10,508 nucleotides of DNA, taken from positions 1 to 10,508 of the forward strand of contig JAIRQB010000128.1 of NCBI GenBank assembly GCA_031256695.1, read 5' to 3'. Within the stretch, counting starts at the first letter, position 1; each line of letters starts with the position of its first letter. This stretch comes from Elusimicrobiota bacterium. Its GTDB lineage: Bacteria; Elusimicrobiota; Endomicrobiia; Endomicrobiales; Endomicrobiaceae. The position numbers were made by a program, and so were the translations under genes. The notes beneath the pieces were generated by a model. It was given only the letters and a program-made list of their open reading frames with translations. It did not search any database and had not been told where the DNA came from. Of this stretch, positions 1-7,112 are shown one piece after another.

Positions 1-2
1 AG

Positions 3-101
3 ACAATAGAGCATCTTGCAAAAATTTCATTTATAAGTTCTCTTATAGGCGGAGCAAAAGAATTGTCAGCAGAACAAATTTCCGCTTTAAAGTCTGTTTA
101 A
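3..101 (+). CDS. C-terminal end of an unidentified protein (partial)
   Basis: The window opens inside a plus-strand reading frame that gives 32 codons and ends at TAA (99-101). The fragment is helix-like and amphipathic, ending LSAEQISALKSV, with ordinary composition for this genome; the other two plus frames are poorer (frame 1 stops at codon 3, frame 2 reads on with many Cys and Arg). It is too short to assign to a family. It converges with the minus-strand glycosyltransferase gene, leaving 96 bp between the two stop codons. I see no convincing terminator hairpin in that gap. The gene could also be out of frame noise, so confidence is moderate. Confidence 0.5.
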   Translation, partial: TIEHLAKISFISSLIGGAKELSAEQISALKSV

Positions 102-197
102 TCGGCGGGCAATTATTAAGAGAATGCGCAACTTGTTTTTGACGGATAATATTCAAAGTCTGCGTCGCCAAAAACATTTTCAGCAAAAGTTTTATTT

Positions 198-1856
198 TTA
201 TTTCTGCATAAAGATTGTTTTTGCTTTTTCAAAAACTTCTTCAACTGTGATTTTTTGCATACAGATAGGATTTTTGCAATTTCTATTACGGCAAGGCTGG
301 CAAGGGACTTTCTTTTGAAAAATAAAAGTATTTCCTTTATAGGGACCAGTTCTTTTGGCATTTGTAGGACCTAAAAGCGCTATGCTTTTAACCCCCAGCG
401 CAGTTGCAATATGCATAGGTCCCGCCTCATTGCCTATAAAAAGCCGTCCGATTTTAAAGAGAGCGCGCAATTCTTTTAGCGTCAAAATCCCCGTCAAATT
501 TATTATAGAAATGCCGCAAAGAGTAATTATCTCTTCGTCTAAACCCATTTCAGCGCTGCCGCCTTCTCTGCCGCCTATCAAAACTATCTCTGCTTTGAGT
601 TCTGCATTCAATCTCTTTATGAGTTTTGCAAAATTGTTTTTATCCCAGCGCCTTGAAAGCCAGCCGCCGCCGGGGTGTATTATGATTAAATTTTCTAAAT
701 CCCTTGCGCCTTTGTCTTTTAATTTTTTGACTGCATTTTCTATATCGCTATTGGATACGGCAATAGGATATTCAAAAACGCTTTGACAGCCTATAAAATT
801 GACGGCTGACAAATGCCTCTCTATGCAATGGGCATCAGGGTTTGGATTTTTGATTTGTTTTGAAAAAAGATAAGAGAATTCTCTCATACCATTTGTAGAT
901 GAAGAGGCTATTTTAAACTTTGCGCCCGCTAAAACTGCAAAAAATGCGGATTTTGCAAGACCGTGAAAGTCTATGCTTAAATCAAACTTTTGGGAGCGCA
1001 GTTGTTTTCTTAAATTTTTAAAGTATGAGAATTTTTTCTCTTTTCTGTCCCAAATAAAAACTTTTTCTAAATAGGGATTTCCTTCTAATATCGGGGCGCA
1101 CCTTTCATCTGACAGCCAAAAAATGCGGGCTTGAGGATATTGTTTTTTTAGAGAGGAAAGAGAAGGCAATGTGAAAATTATATCGCCTATTCTGCTTGGC
1201 TGAATTATCAAAATTTTAGGCGAGGGATGGCATTCTAAATATTGCGATATATCTTTTTTCCAATAGTGTTTGTCTGCAAAATCAAAAAGTTTATTTAGTT
1301 TTTCCTCAACTTCTGACGCTTTTGCTTCTATATTGTCTTCTTTATTTATGTATACGGGAGGACTCCAAATTTGAATGCTTTTAGAAAAAGGAAAAGGCAC
1401 TCTTTCTTTATCCCAAGTCTTTCCTAAAATTAAGCGCTGTTTGCTTGCGGCGCTGATGCAGACTATCGGCAGAGATGTTTTTTTAGCGGCGTATAAAATG
1501 CCCGTTTTTAATTTGTGATAAGGACCTGTGGGACCATCTGCGGCAAAGGCTAAACTATATCCCTTGCGCGCATAGCGCAACATCTCTATGAGCGCGCGTT
1601 CCCCGCCTCTTGTTGAAGAGCCTCTAACTGTTATATAGCCTAAACTATGCAAAAGGTTTGCCAACAATTCTCCGTCTTTTGAAAGACTTACCATAATGAC
1701 TATATTTTGATTTTGATTATGCATTAGCATTGCAAATTCTGCGCCGTGCCAAAAAGGATAAATTGCTTGAGACGGAAATCTTTCAGTATCGTTTAAATAA
1801 GTTTTCCGCAAAGTTTTATCTATAAAAAAAATAATTTTATGAAGTAATTTTTCCAT
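198..1856 (-). CDS. DUF374 (LpxJ-type) acyltransferase fused to GT9 heptosyltransferase-like domain
   Basis: A two-domain, about 552-residue protein predicted to work on lipid A/core at the cytoplasmic face of the inner membrane. Residues 1 to about 205 match DUF374: FWHG near 36, SKDGEL near 60, GSSTRGGERAL near 80-90, DGPTGP near 108. DUF374 belongs to the lysophospholipid-acyltransferase superfamily and includes LpxJ, the Kdo-dependent lipid A secondary acyltransferase of Helicobacter. Residues about 213 to the end match glycosyltransferase family 9 (ADP-heptose:LPS transferases): ILIIQPSRIGDIIFTLPSL, HPGGGW near 396, GNEAGPMHIATALG near 477-490, LLGPTNAKRTGP, and the typical C-terminal Cys cluster CQPC...C...C. 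Normally these are separate proteins. The start is ATG at 1856, sharing one base with the waaA stop (TGATG); GTG at 1859 is an alternative one codon longer. It is the last gene of the minus-strand operon. The sugar transferred is not determinable; heptose is the family default. Confidence 0.88.
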   Translation of the reverse strand: MEKLLHKIIFFIDKTLRKTYLNDTERFPSQAIYPFWHGAEFAMLMHNQNQNIVIMVSLSKDGELLANLLHSLGYITVRGSSTRGGERALIEMLRYARKGYSLAFAADGPTGPYHKLKTGILYAAKKTSLPIVCISAASKQRLILGKTWDKERVPFPFSKSIQIWSPPVYINKEDNIEAKASEVEEKLNKLFDFADKHYWKKDISQYLECHPSPKILIIQPSRIGDIIFTLPSLSSLKKQYPQARIFWLSDERCAPILEGNPYLEKVFIWDRKEKKFSYFKNLRKQLRSQKFDLSIDFHGLAKSAFFAVLAGAKFKIASSSTNGMREFSYLFSKQIKNPNPDAHCIERHLSAVNFIGCQSVFEYPIAVSNSDIENAVKKLKDKGARDLENLIIIHPGGGWLSRRWDKNNFAKLIKRLNAELKAEIVLIGGREGGSAEMGLDEEIITLCGISIINLTGILTLKELRALFKIGRLFIGNEAGPMHIATALGVKSIALLGPTNAKRTGPYKGNTFIFQKKVPCQPCRNRNCKNPICMQKITVEEVFEKAKTIFMQK

Positions 1857-3139
1857 CACATTTCCCGCCTCAACGCTTCTGCCGCGAGTTTAAGAGAACC
1901 TTTTTGTTTTTTAACCGCTTCAAAAGCCTTCTTGCCCATCTCAAATAATTTTCCCCTGTCGCTCAAGAGATTTAAAACTTGTTTTTGTAAATCTAAAGTA
2001 TCGCTGACGGCGATAGCGCCGCCTGCCTCTAATAAATTTTGCGCTTCTGTTTTAAAATTATCCATAAATTTTCCAAAGAGGACGGCTTTTGAATAAGCGG
2101 CGGCTTCTATGGGGTTTTGACCGCCTTTATCTATAAGAGAGCCGCCTATAAAGCAGAGGTCTGAAATAGAATAAATATCCTGCAATACGCCGAAAACGTC
2201 TACGATTATAAAGTTTTGATTTTCTTTTAGAGACAATTCTGAAAATAAAGAGTATGGAATGCCCTTTTCAGAGAGAATGTTTTTAATAGTTTGAAGCGCT
2301 TCTAAATGCCGCGGCGCTAAAAAGAATTTGAGATTTGGGTATTGTTTTGAGACTTCTTTATAAACGCTTATCAGAGATTCTTCTTCTCCTTCTCTAATGC
2401 TGCCCGCCGTAAAAACAAAATCGCCGTCTTTTAAATTAAACTTTTTTCTGTCGGCGGAAGCGTTGAAATCTCTGTCGTATTTTATATTGCCGCATACAAT
2501 AATGCGGGATTTGTTTTTTGACAAAACTTTATAATGAGCGCCGTCTTCTGCGCTTCTTGCAAGAACTAAACCTATACAACTTATAAAAGCGCTCCAAAAA
2601 AAAGAGAAAAACTTATAAAACTTAAAAGTCTTATCTGATATTCTGCCGTTTACTGAAATGATTTTTACTTTTTTGATATGGGCGGCAAAAAGCAGAGAGG
2701 GCCAAATTTCAGTCTCTATCGGGGCTAAAATATCAGGCTTTATTATATTGAAAGCGCGGCTCATCAATGGATAAATATCCAAAGGAAAAAGGGAAATAAA
2801 ATCAATATCTTTTATGTTTTCAGCATATTTGCGAGCCGTCTTTGTGACTACTGTGAGGACTATAGAAATGCCGCCGCCGCTTTTTAACATTTTAAAAAGA
2901 GGCTCTGCCGCGCGGACTTCGCCGATAGAGGAACAATGAAACCAAATTCTTTTTGTTTTGATTTGACTTGACGGCTCGGTATTATTTGGCGAAGGAAAAT
3001 CCCATAAAACAAATCTCTCTTTTGTTTTATAGGAAAAATTGCGGCGGAAATTGGAACTGAAAAGCAAAGCGAAAGGAGTGATAATGCAGAAGAAACAGAT
3101 TGTCAAAATGTTGTATATGAGTAAAAGCAAAGCAGTCAT
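1856..3139 (-). CDS. waaA: 3-deoxy-D-manno-octulosonic acid (Kdo) transferase
   Basis: WaaA/KdtA (GT30) moves Kdo from CMP-Kdo to the lipid A precursor at the cytoplasmic face of the inner membrane, the first step of LPS core assembly. With ATG at 3139 the protein has 427 residues, the usual family length. It shows one N-terminal membrane anchor (about 3-27), WFHCSSIGEV near 66-75 with the Glu of the GE motif expected to be catalytic, PIETEIWPSL, NGRIS, GNIKYD, TAGSIREGEEE, APRHLE and the C-terminal nucleotide-sugar block FIGGSLIDKGGQNPIEAAA followed by VLFGKFMDNF. A longer frame opens at 3187, but ATG 3139 is preferred because it makes an ATGA overlap with the upstream stop, has AAGG just upstream, and begins at the anchor. 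A hydrophilic insert (about 49-62) separates anchor and first motif. The downstream DUF374-GT9 protein would use its Kdo-lipid A product. Whether it adds one, two or more Kdo units cannot be read from sequence. Confidence 0.95.
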   Translation of the reverse strand: MTALLLLIYNILTICFFCIITPFALLFSSNFRRNFSYKTKERFVLWDFPSPNNTEPSSQIKTKRIWFHCSSIGEVRAAEPLFKMLKSGGGISIVLTVVTKTARKYAENIKDIDFISLFPLDIYPLMSRAFNIIKPDILAPIETEIWPSLLFAAHIKKVKIISVNGRISDKTFKFYKFFSFFWSAFISCIGLVLARSAEDGAHYKVLSKNKSRIIVCGNIKYDRDFNASADRKKFNLKDGDFVFTAGSIREGEEESLISVYKEVSKQYPNLKFFLAPRHLEALQTIKNILSEKGIPYSLFSELSLKENQNFIIVDVFGVLQDIYSISDLCFIGGSLIDKGGQNPIEAAAYSKAVLFGKFMDNFKTEAQNLLEAGGAIAVSDTLDLQKQVLNLLSDRGKLFEMGKKAFEAVKKQKGSLKLAAEALRREM

Positions 3140-3720
3140 TTTATTTGCCTTTTTTTTTTGAGGGAAGTCCAATAGAGGAGTTCGCAAATTGAGTATTTTG
3201 GAATTAAGAGATTGTTTTGAAGCGATATGTCTATTTTGTCTATGGGGAGCAGTTTTTGCAAGACTTCATAATTCTGCGACGCAATTTCTCCGGCGGGCAA
3301 AATCTCATTGTCTTCTTCTTGCGCTTGGGCATTTATTAAACGCAAAGCAAATTTGCGGCACTGCTGCAGCGCTTCTACCGCTATAGAAGAGACTATCTCT
3401 TGAGTATTGCTTCCGTATAAAGTTTCATTTTTTTTATATTCCTCTTCAAGTTCTTTTCCGACAGAGGCAAAAAGAACTGTTTTTGCCGTCAATTTGCTTA
3501 AAATTTCTTTCTCATCTGTTTTGCCCTCAAGATTTAACGATTCTTTGGGAAATGTTTCATAAAGAATGGAAGGACGGATTGATTTGGAATAAAAATGCAA
3601 GGCTTCGGGAAGGTTTTGCAAAAATTCTTCAGGCAGGCGCTCAACGCTCATTAGAGTTTTCAATGCTCTCTCAATTTCTCTATCGCGCAAATGAATTTTA
3701 AAGTTTTTTATTTTTCTCAT
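3136..3720 (-). CDS. uncharacterised protein, possibly a divergent MetH-activation-domain relative
   Basis: A 194-residue soluble protein with no signal peptide or membrane segment. I do not recognise it outright, but its layout resembles small stand-alone proteins of the vitamin B12-dependent methionine synthase activation-domain fold: an N-terminal RDREIERALKTL followed by SIRPSILYETFP (about 47-58, compare 'a.pra.y..fpl'), then FASVGKELEEEYKK (84-97), SSIAVEALQQC (111-121), and a C-terminal ILPAGEIASQNYEVLQKLL then IDISLQNNLLIPKYSICELL (about 140-182), which follows the family pattern 'R.SPGYG...Q..lf.ll...IgvsLt.s.mm.P.KSvs'. The Arg and GYG of the SAM-binding motif are missing, so SAM binding is doubtful. 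The start is ATG 3720, one base after the secF stop; a TTG at 3750 would overlap secF and is less likely. No good Shine-Dalgarno is seen, suggesting coupling to secF. Its stop overlaps waaA (ATGA). The coding call is firm; the family assignment is tentative. Confidence 0.8.
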   Translation of the reverse strand: MRKIKNFKIHLRDREIERALKTLMSVERLPEEFLQNLPEALHFYSKSIRPSILYETFPKESLNLEGKTDEKEILSKLTAKTVLFASVGKELEEEYKKNETLYGSNTQEIVSSIAVEALQQCRKFALRLINAQAQEEDNEILPAGEIASQNYEVLQKLLPIDKIDISLQNNLLIPKYSICELLYWTSLKKKRQIK

Positions 3721-3721
3721 T

Positions 3722-4648
3722 TCAGGAGAGTTTACCCTGTTTCTTTGCAACTTTTAATCTCTTTCTTTTTCTGGTCTCATATTCATAGACCAAAGGAGCG
3801 CAAATAAAAATAGAGGAATAAACTCCTAAAACTGTGCCGATTACCATTACATAGGCAAATGTGTGTATTACTTCTCCGCCTAAAAAGAAAAGGGCGCAAG
3901 CGACTATAAAGACAGTGACGCTCGTAACTATAGAGCGGAGCAAAATAGAATTTATACTTCTATTTATAATTGTTGCGAAATCGTCTTTGATATAAAGCCT
4001 CAAATTTTCTCTCATTCTGTCAAATAAAACTATAGTGTCATTTATGGAATAGCCCGCTATAGTCAAAAGAGCCGCTATCACTGTGATGTCTATTTCTTTA
4101 TTTGTCAAAACTATAAATCCGAAAGAAAGAGCAACGTCATTTATAATGCCTACAATAGAGACGACGCCCCAAAGGCTTGATTTAAATCTAAATGCCACAT
4201 AGACAATAATGCCTAAAAAAGCGAAACAAAAAGCGTATAGAGCCTGCTTTGAGAGATATTCGCCTACAACTGGACCTACAAATTCCATTTTTTCAACGGT
4301 CATTTTATTGCTTGGAAAAGCGCTGTGAAAAGCGTCTGTGATTTTATCCTCAAATGTCTTTTGTTCTCCTATATCGCGTTTTGCCCTCAAAATATAAGTG
4401 TTTTCAGATTTTTGAAGTTCAAAAGAAGAAATTCCCGCATCAATTACAGCCCGCCTGACATCTTCCATCTCAACTTGATTGTCAAAAGAAACCTGCATCA
4501 TTATGCCGCCTGTAAAATCTATTGAATAGTTAGGACCGCCTTTAAAGATATAGACGGACAGTAAAACGATAAATAAAATTACAGGAATTGCAAAAAATCT
4601 GCGTCTTTTGCCTATAAAATCAATATTTAAATCTTTAATTATTTGCAC
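3722..4648 (-). CDS. secF: Sec translocase accessory subunit SecF
   Basis: SecF forms with SecD an inner-membrane, proton-driven RND-type machine that pulls exported proteins out of SecYEG. The 308 residues show a first membrane helix (about 18-36), YSIDFTGG at 41-48, a periplasmic domain, then five helices containing VGPVVG (124-129), the family block AGYSINDTIVLFDRMREN (198-214) and the segment from INRSINSILLRSIVTS to FFLGG (about 228-258). Length is normal (E. coli SecF is about 320). The start is a GTG preceded by a strong GGAGG six bases upstream; an ATG at 4661 is in another frame. The C-terminus ends in a basic cytosolic tail (ETRKRKRLKVAKK). The gene follows secD by 61 bp, and its stop is one base before the next start. 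Confidence 0.97.
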   Translation of the reverse strand: MQIIKDLNIDFIGKRRRFFAIPVILFIVLLSVYIFKGGPNYSIDFTGGIMMQVSFDNQVEMEDVRRAVIDAGISSFELQKSENTYILRAKRDIGEQKTFEDKITDAFHSAFPSNKMTVEKMEFVGPVVGEYLSKQALYAFCFAFLGIIVYVAFRFKSSLWGVVSIVGIINDVALSFGFIVLTNKEIDITVIAALLTIAGYSINDTIVLFDRMRENLRLYIKDDFATIINRSINSILLRSIVTSVTVFIVACALFFLGGEVIHTFAYVMVIGTVLGVYSSIFICAPLVYEYETRKRKRLKVAKKQGKLS

Positions 4649-4654
4649 GGTCTT

Positions 4655-4659
4655 CCTCC
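4655..4659 (-). promoter_or_regulatory. Shine-Dalgarno of secF, decides a GTG start
   Basis: On the minus strand GGAGG is followed by six bases (AAGACC) and then GTG at 4648. This is the strongest ribosome-binding site in the locus and fixes the non-ATG start of secF. Confidence 0.75.
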
Positions 4660-4661
4660 AT

Positions 4662-4696
4662 TGCGCTCAAATGTCAAAAACGGCGGTTTTAGCGCA
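4662..4696 (-). promoter_or_regulatory. inverted repeat between secD and secF
   Basis: TGCGCT (4662-4667) and AGCGCA (4691-4696) are perfect 6-base arms; after one mismatch a further AAA/TTT can pair. In the mRNA the stem would end two bases before the GGAGG of secF. There is no U-tract after it, so it is not a terminator; a role in translation or mRNA processing is possible but unproven. Confidence 0.35.
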
Positions 4697-4709
4697 TTTT
4701 TGATTTGGA

Positions 4710-6137
4710 TTATATTTTTAATTTAGACAAGAAATGCTCGCCAAGCAAGAAATCATAGAGTATTTTGGTAACCGCTATTGATGTGAACATACTTATGATT
4801 AGACCTATGGAAAGAGTCACAGCAAAACCTTTGATAGGTCCTGTGCCAAATTGAAATAAGAAAACAGCCGCTATCAAAGTGGTGACATTGGCGTCAAAAA
4901 TAGTCCAAAAAACTTTTTGATAACCGGTGTCAACGGCTATTCTGACGCTCTTGCCTGTTTTCAATTCTTCTCTTATGCGCTCTAAAATCAGCACATTTGC
5001 ATCAACAGCCATAGCAAGAGTTAATGCTATGCCGGCAACGCCGGGTAGAGTTAAGGTAAATTGAAAATAAGTCATAAAGGCTATAAGTATTACTAAATTT
5101 AAAACCAATGCTATATCGGCTATAAAGCCTGACAATCTGTAATAAATCAGCATAAATAAAATGACAATCGCTATACCGCAGAGCGCTGATGTAAAGCCTC
5201 TCTTTATAGCGTCATCGCCTAAAGTTGGACCTACTGTCCGCTCTTCTATTATGCGGACAGGCGCGGGCAGGGCGCCGGCTCTAAGTATTGTAGCGAGAAG
5301 TTTGGCATCTTCAGGCATAAAATTGCCTTCAATTATGGCTTTGCCGTCGGGAATGCGCGCTCTGATTACAGGGGCAGACTGCACAATATCGTCAAGGACT
5401 ATAGCCAACTGTCTATCCCTAAACCTATCTGTAATATCTGAAAAGAGCCTCGCTCCGTCTTTATTGAATTCTATGGAAACAATGGGCTGTCCGAATTGTC
5501 CGCTGAGTTCAACTTTGGCATTGACAAGATAAGCGCCTGTAATTTGAGCCTTGTCTAAAACATAAATAGCGGAATGTTCTTTATCTTCAAAAACAGAAGC
5601 GCCTTGCGGCATAATTTTTTGAATTTCAGGATAAGCGGAGGGATTTGCATTGTAATCAGAAGGGGATATGCTTTTATCTCTTAAAGCGTCTAAAACTTCA
5701 ACGGCTTCAGGGGTATTGTTTACTATTCTAAATTCTAAAAGAGCCGTTTTGCCGAGCAATTCTTTTGCGGCATTTGAGTCTTTTATGCCGGGCAGTTGAA
5801 CGACTATCCATCTGTCGCCTTGCTTTGCTATCAGAGGTTCTGCGACGCCAAATTGGTCTATTCTATTTCTTATAATTTCAATGGCTCTGTCAACAGCATC
5901 GTCTATCTTTACCGAAGCGTCTAAAGAAGAAGCGTCAACTTCTAAAAGGAGATGAGAGCCTCCCTTTAAGTCAAGACCTAATTTCAAAATTTTATTCACT
6001 ATCGGCAGTCTTTCTTTTTGAGCGGCATCTCTCTTGTCTTGAGCCATTCTATACCACTGGAAAGACGGCAAAAGAGCATAGACTGAAAAAGCGAGAAGCG
6101 CCAAACTTATAATAACTTTTAAATTTATCCTTCTCAT
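4710..6137 (-). CDS. secD: Sec translocase accessory subunit SecD
   Basis: SecD is the partner of SecF in the proton-driven export motor attached to SecYEG. The 475 residues contain a first helix (about 8-25), GLDLKGG at 54-60, RNRIDQFGVAEPLI (90-103) with GDRWIVVQLPGI, a periplasmic domain of moderate size, EGNFMPEDAKLLATILRAGALPAP (about 270-293), and a C-terminal five-helix bundle with LPGVAGIALTLAMAVDANVLI (about 364-384), the ERIREE block, TIFDANVTTLIAA (412-424) and GTGPIKGFAVTL (431-442). It is shorter than E. coli SecD (615) because the periplasmic region is smaller, as in many non-proteobacterial SecDs. The ATG has AGGAG about six bases upstream, with a second AGGAG further up. The yajC gene lies upstream on the same strand, separated by a terminator-like hairpin. 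Confidence 0.97.
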   Translation of the reverse strand: MRRINLKVIISLALLAFSVYALLPSFQWYRMAQDKRDAAQKERLPIVNKILKLGLDLKGGSHLLLEVDASSLDASVKIDDAVDRAIEIIRNRIDQFGVAEPLIAKQGDRWIVVQLPGIKDSNAAKELLGKTALLEFRIVNNTPEAVEVLDALRDKSISPSDYNANPSAYPEIQKIMPQGASVFEDKEHSAIYVLDKAQITGAYLVNAKVELSGQFGQPIVSIEFNKDGARLFSDITDRFRDRQLAIVLDDIVQSAPVIRARIPDGKAIIEGNFMPEDAKLLATILRAGALPAPVRIIEERTVGPTLGDDAIKRGFTSALCGIAIVILFMLIYYRLSGFIADIALVLNLVILIAFMTYFQFTLTLPGVAGIALTLAMAVDANVLILERIREELKTGKSVRIAVDTGYQKVFWTIFDANVTTLIAAVFLFQFGTGPIKGFAVTLSIGLIISMFTSIAVTKILYDFLLGEHFLSKLKI

Positions 6138-6163
6138 TTATGTCTCCTGCGCTCCTTTTAAAG

Positions 6164-6198
6164 AAAATCAGACGCCGCTGTTTGCAGCGTCTGATTTT
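6164..6198 (-). terminator. intrinsic terminator between yajC and secD
   Basis: Perfect 12-base arms AAAATCAGACGC (6164-6175) and GCGTCTGATTTT (6187-6198) enclose an 11-base loop in which GCTG and CAGC offer an alternative pairing. In the yajC transcript the stem is followed by a T-rich stretch (ATTTTCTTT), as expected of a Rho-independent terminator 26 bases past the yajC stop. It lies in front of secD, so it would reduce secDF transcription from the yajC promoter unless there is read-through. No clear secD promoter fits between the hairpin and the secD ribosome-binding site. Confidence 0.75.
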
Positions 6199-6223
6199 AA
6201 AGAAGCATTTAATATCACATATA

Positions 6224-6646
6224 TTATTTCTTTATGATGTCTGAGACTTGAGAAGAAGCGGTTTCAACGGGCGCAGCCGTTGCGCTTACAGCCTCTTCCG
6301 GTTTCCTAAGTAAAACAGCGCTGATTGCCGGTTTTGAGATTTGAATATTTACTCCTTCGGCAATTTTTAATTCAACTATATTGTCTTTTACGCCTGCGAC
6401 AGTTCCGTAAATACCGCCTGAAGTGATGACTTTATCGTCTTTCTTTAAATTGTTTAGCAACATCTGGTGCTGTTTATTCTTTTTCTGTTGCGGTCTGATG
6501 AGAAAAAGATAAAAGAAAGCGAAAATCAAAATCAGCGGGAGAAAACCGCCTAAAGCCGAAGCGCCGCCCGCCTGGGCAAAAGCGCTTTGCGGAAAAAGAA
6601 ACAATGCTGACAACAAAAATAGCGCCAAAAACTTGATTTTTTTCAT
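6224..6646 (-). CDS. yajC: Sec translocase accessory protein YajC
   Basis: YajC associates with SecDF in the inner membrane. The 140 residues begin with a hydrophobic leader MKKIKFLALFLLSALFLF ending SAFA-QA near 24, which looks like a signal peptide, then a Gly/Ala linker, a second hydrophobic helix (about 35-50) and the family signature FLIRPQQKK (about 48-56). The cytosolic domain has the usual L..LKKDDKVITSGGIYGTVAGV (about 67-86) and a Thr/Ala/Glu-rich tail. Alphaproteobacterial YajC proteins also start with a leader ending in AYAQ, so this is uncommon but not new. ATG 6646 is preceded by GAGAGGG at good spacing. It is the first gene of the minus-strand run and is read from the large divergent gap. 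Confidence 0.95.
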   Translation of the reverse strand: MKKIKFLALFLLSALFLFPQSAFAQAGGASALGGFLPLILIFAFFYLFLIRPQQKKNKQHQMLLNNLKKDDKVITSGGIYGTVAGVKDNIVELKIAEGVNIQISKPAISAVLLRKPEEAVSATAAPVETASSQVSDIIKK

Positions 6647-6666
6647 TATAAACCCTCTCTATAAAG

Positions 6667-6734
6667 ACAGCCCGCATAATTTTAGCAGATTGCATTTCTT
6701 TGCTTTTATGGCATTTTTGCACTTGCCGGGCTGT
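6667..6734 (-). promoter_or_regulatory. possible stem-loop leader upstream of yajC
   Basis: Perfect 8-base arms ACAGCCCG (6667-6674) and CGGGCTGT (6727-6734) enclose 52 bases. Read in the yajC direction, the enclosed segment can form at least one smaller hairpin (GGCA...TGCC, right after the first arm) and possibly a second from the GCA/TGC repeats. The closing arm ends about ten bases before the GAGAGGG of yajC, placing it where it could control translation. It does not match any riboswitch class I can recognise. Confidence 0.35.
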
Positions 6735-6775
6735 TTTGTTTGCCAAAAGCCGTTTTTCTGATATAACGAGGGCGG

Positions 6776-6805
6776 AGTTTAACATAAAATTGAGATTTAT
6801 GTAAA
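6776..6805 (-). promoter_or_regulatory. candidate promoter for yajC
   Basis: On the minus strand TTTACA (6805-6800) is followed after 18 bases by TAAACT (6781-6776) preceded by TGT, an extended -10. Transcription would start near 6769, giving a leader of about 120 bases that contains the stem-loop element. A competing extended -10, TGC TAAAAT (6687-6679), lies nearer the gene but has no recognisable -35 and would fall inside that element. Confidence 0.35.
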
Positions 6806-7082
6806 TGCCGATTAAAAGTTAAAGGCTGAATACTTGGCAAAAAGGCAGTTGACAGCGGCATAGAATTTAGCCGCAAAAATACCAAAGGGCATAACGGACG
6901 CTTAAACAGAGCAGATAAAAGATGATGATGGCGGACAATTTGCCTAAAAAACGGAAATCTCTTAACTTTTTGCATTCTCTTTTGTCTTTTTTATCCAATA
7001 GTTTAAACGAAAAATTTAAAAACCCATTAAAAAATCAATCAAAAATGACAAAAAAGGCATACAAGCAAGACATCAGCCCAAA
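6806..7082. other. non-coding part of the divergent gap; nothing recognised
   Basis: These 277 bases lie between the candidate yajC promoter and the candidate protease promoter. Open frames that run across on the minus strand are rich in His, Pro, Phe and Arg and lack ribosome-binding sites, so I do not call them genes. A TTGACA at 6849 has no -10 at proper spacing. A short inverted repeat, GCGGC (6855-6859) with GCCGC (6870-6874), has no T-tract. Poly-A runs near 7010-7055 recur at roughly 10-base steps and may extend the curved region. I see no tRNA, tmRNA, SRP RNA or RNase P signature. Confidence 0.5.
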
Positions 7083-7112
7083 TTGACAATAGATAGACAA
7101 AAGATATAGAAT
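7083..7112 (+). promoter_or_regulatory. candidate promoter for the M50 protease run
   Basis: A perfect -35 TTGACA (7083-7088) is followed after 18 bases by TAGAAT (7107-7112, five of six consensus bases); TATAGA at 7105 with a 16-base spacer is the alternative. Transcription would begin near 7119 and give a leader of about 140 bases before the ATG at 7260. This is the best sigma-70-like match in the window. Confidence 0.5.

Noticed and set aside
102..197. Bidirectional terminator between the two convergent genes at the left edge.
   Set aside because: Only weak pairings (GACG/CGTC; GCG/CGC with bulges) are present; none makes a convincing stem followed by a T-tract.
116..361. 81-codon minus-strand frame overlapping the 3' end of the glycosyltransferase gene, with a natural-looking C-terminus (FAENVFGDADFEYYP), suggesting a frameshift.
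   Set aside because: The GT9 frame itself ends with a normal family C-terminus (Cys cluster, then ITVEEVFEKA), so no frameshift is needed; the other frame is out of phase with the conserved domain.
6849..6866. Promoter at TTGACA 6849 with TAGAAT 6861.
   Set aside because: The spacer is only six bases, and there is no -10 at 16 to 18 bases.
6706..6975. 89-codon minus-strand frame in the divergent gap.
   Set aside because: Composition (many His, Pro, Arg, Phe) is unlike neighbouring proteins and there is no ribosome-binding site.
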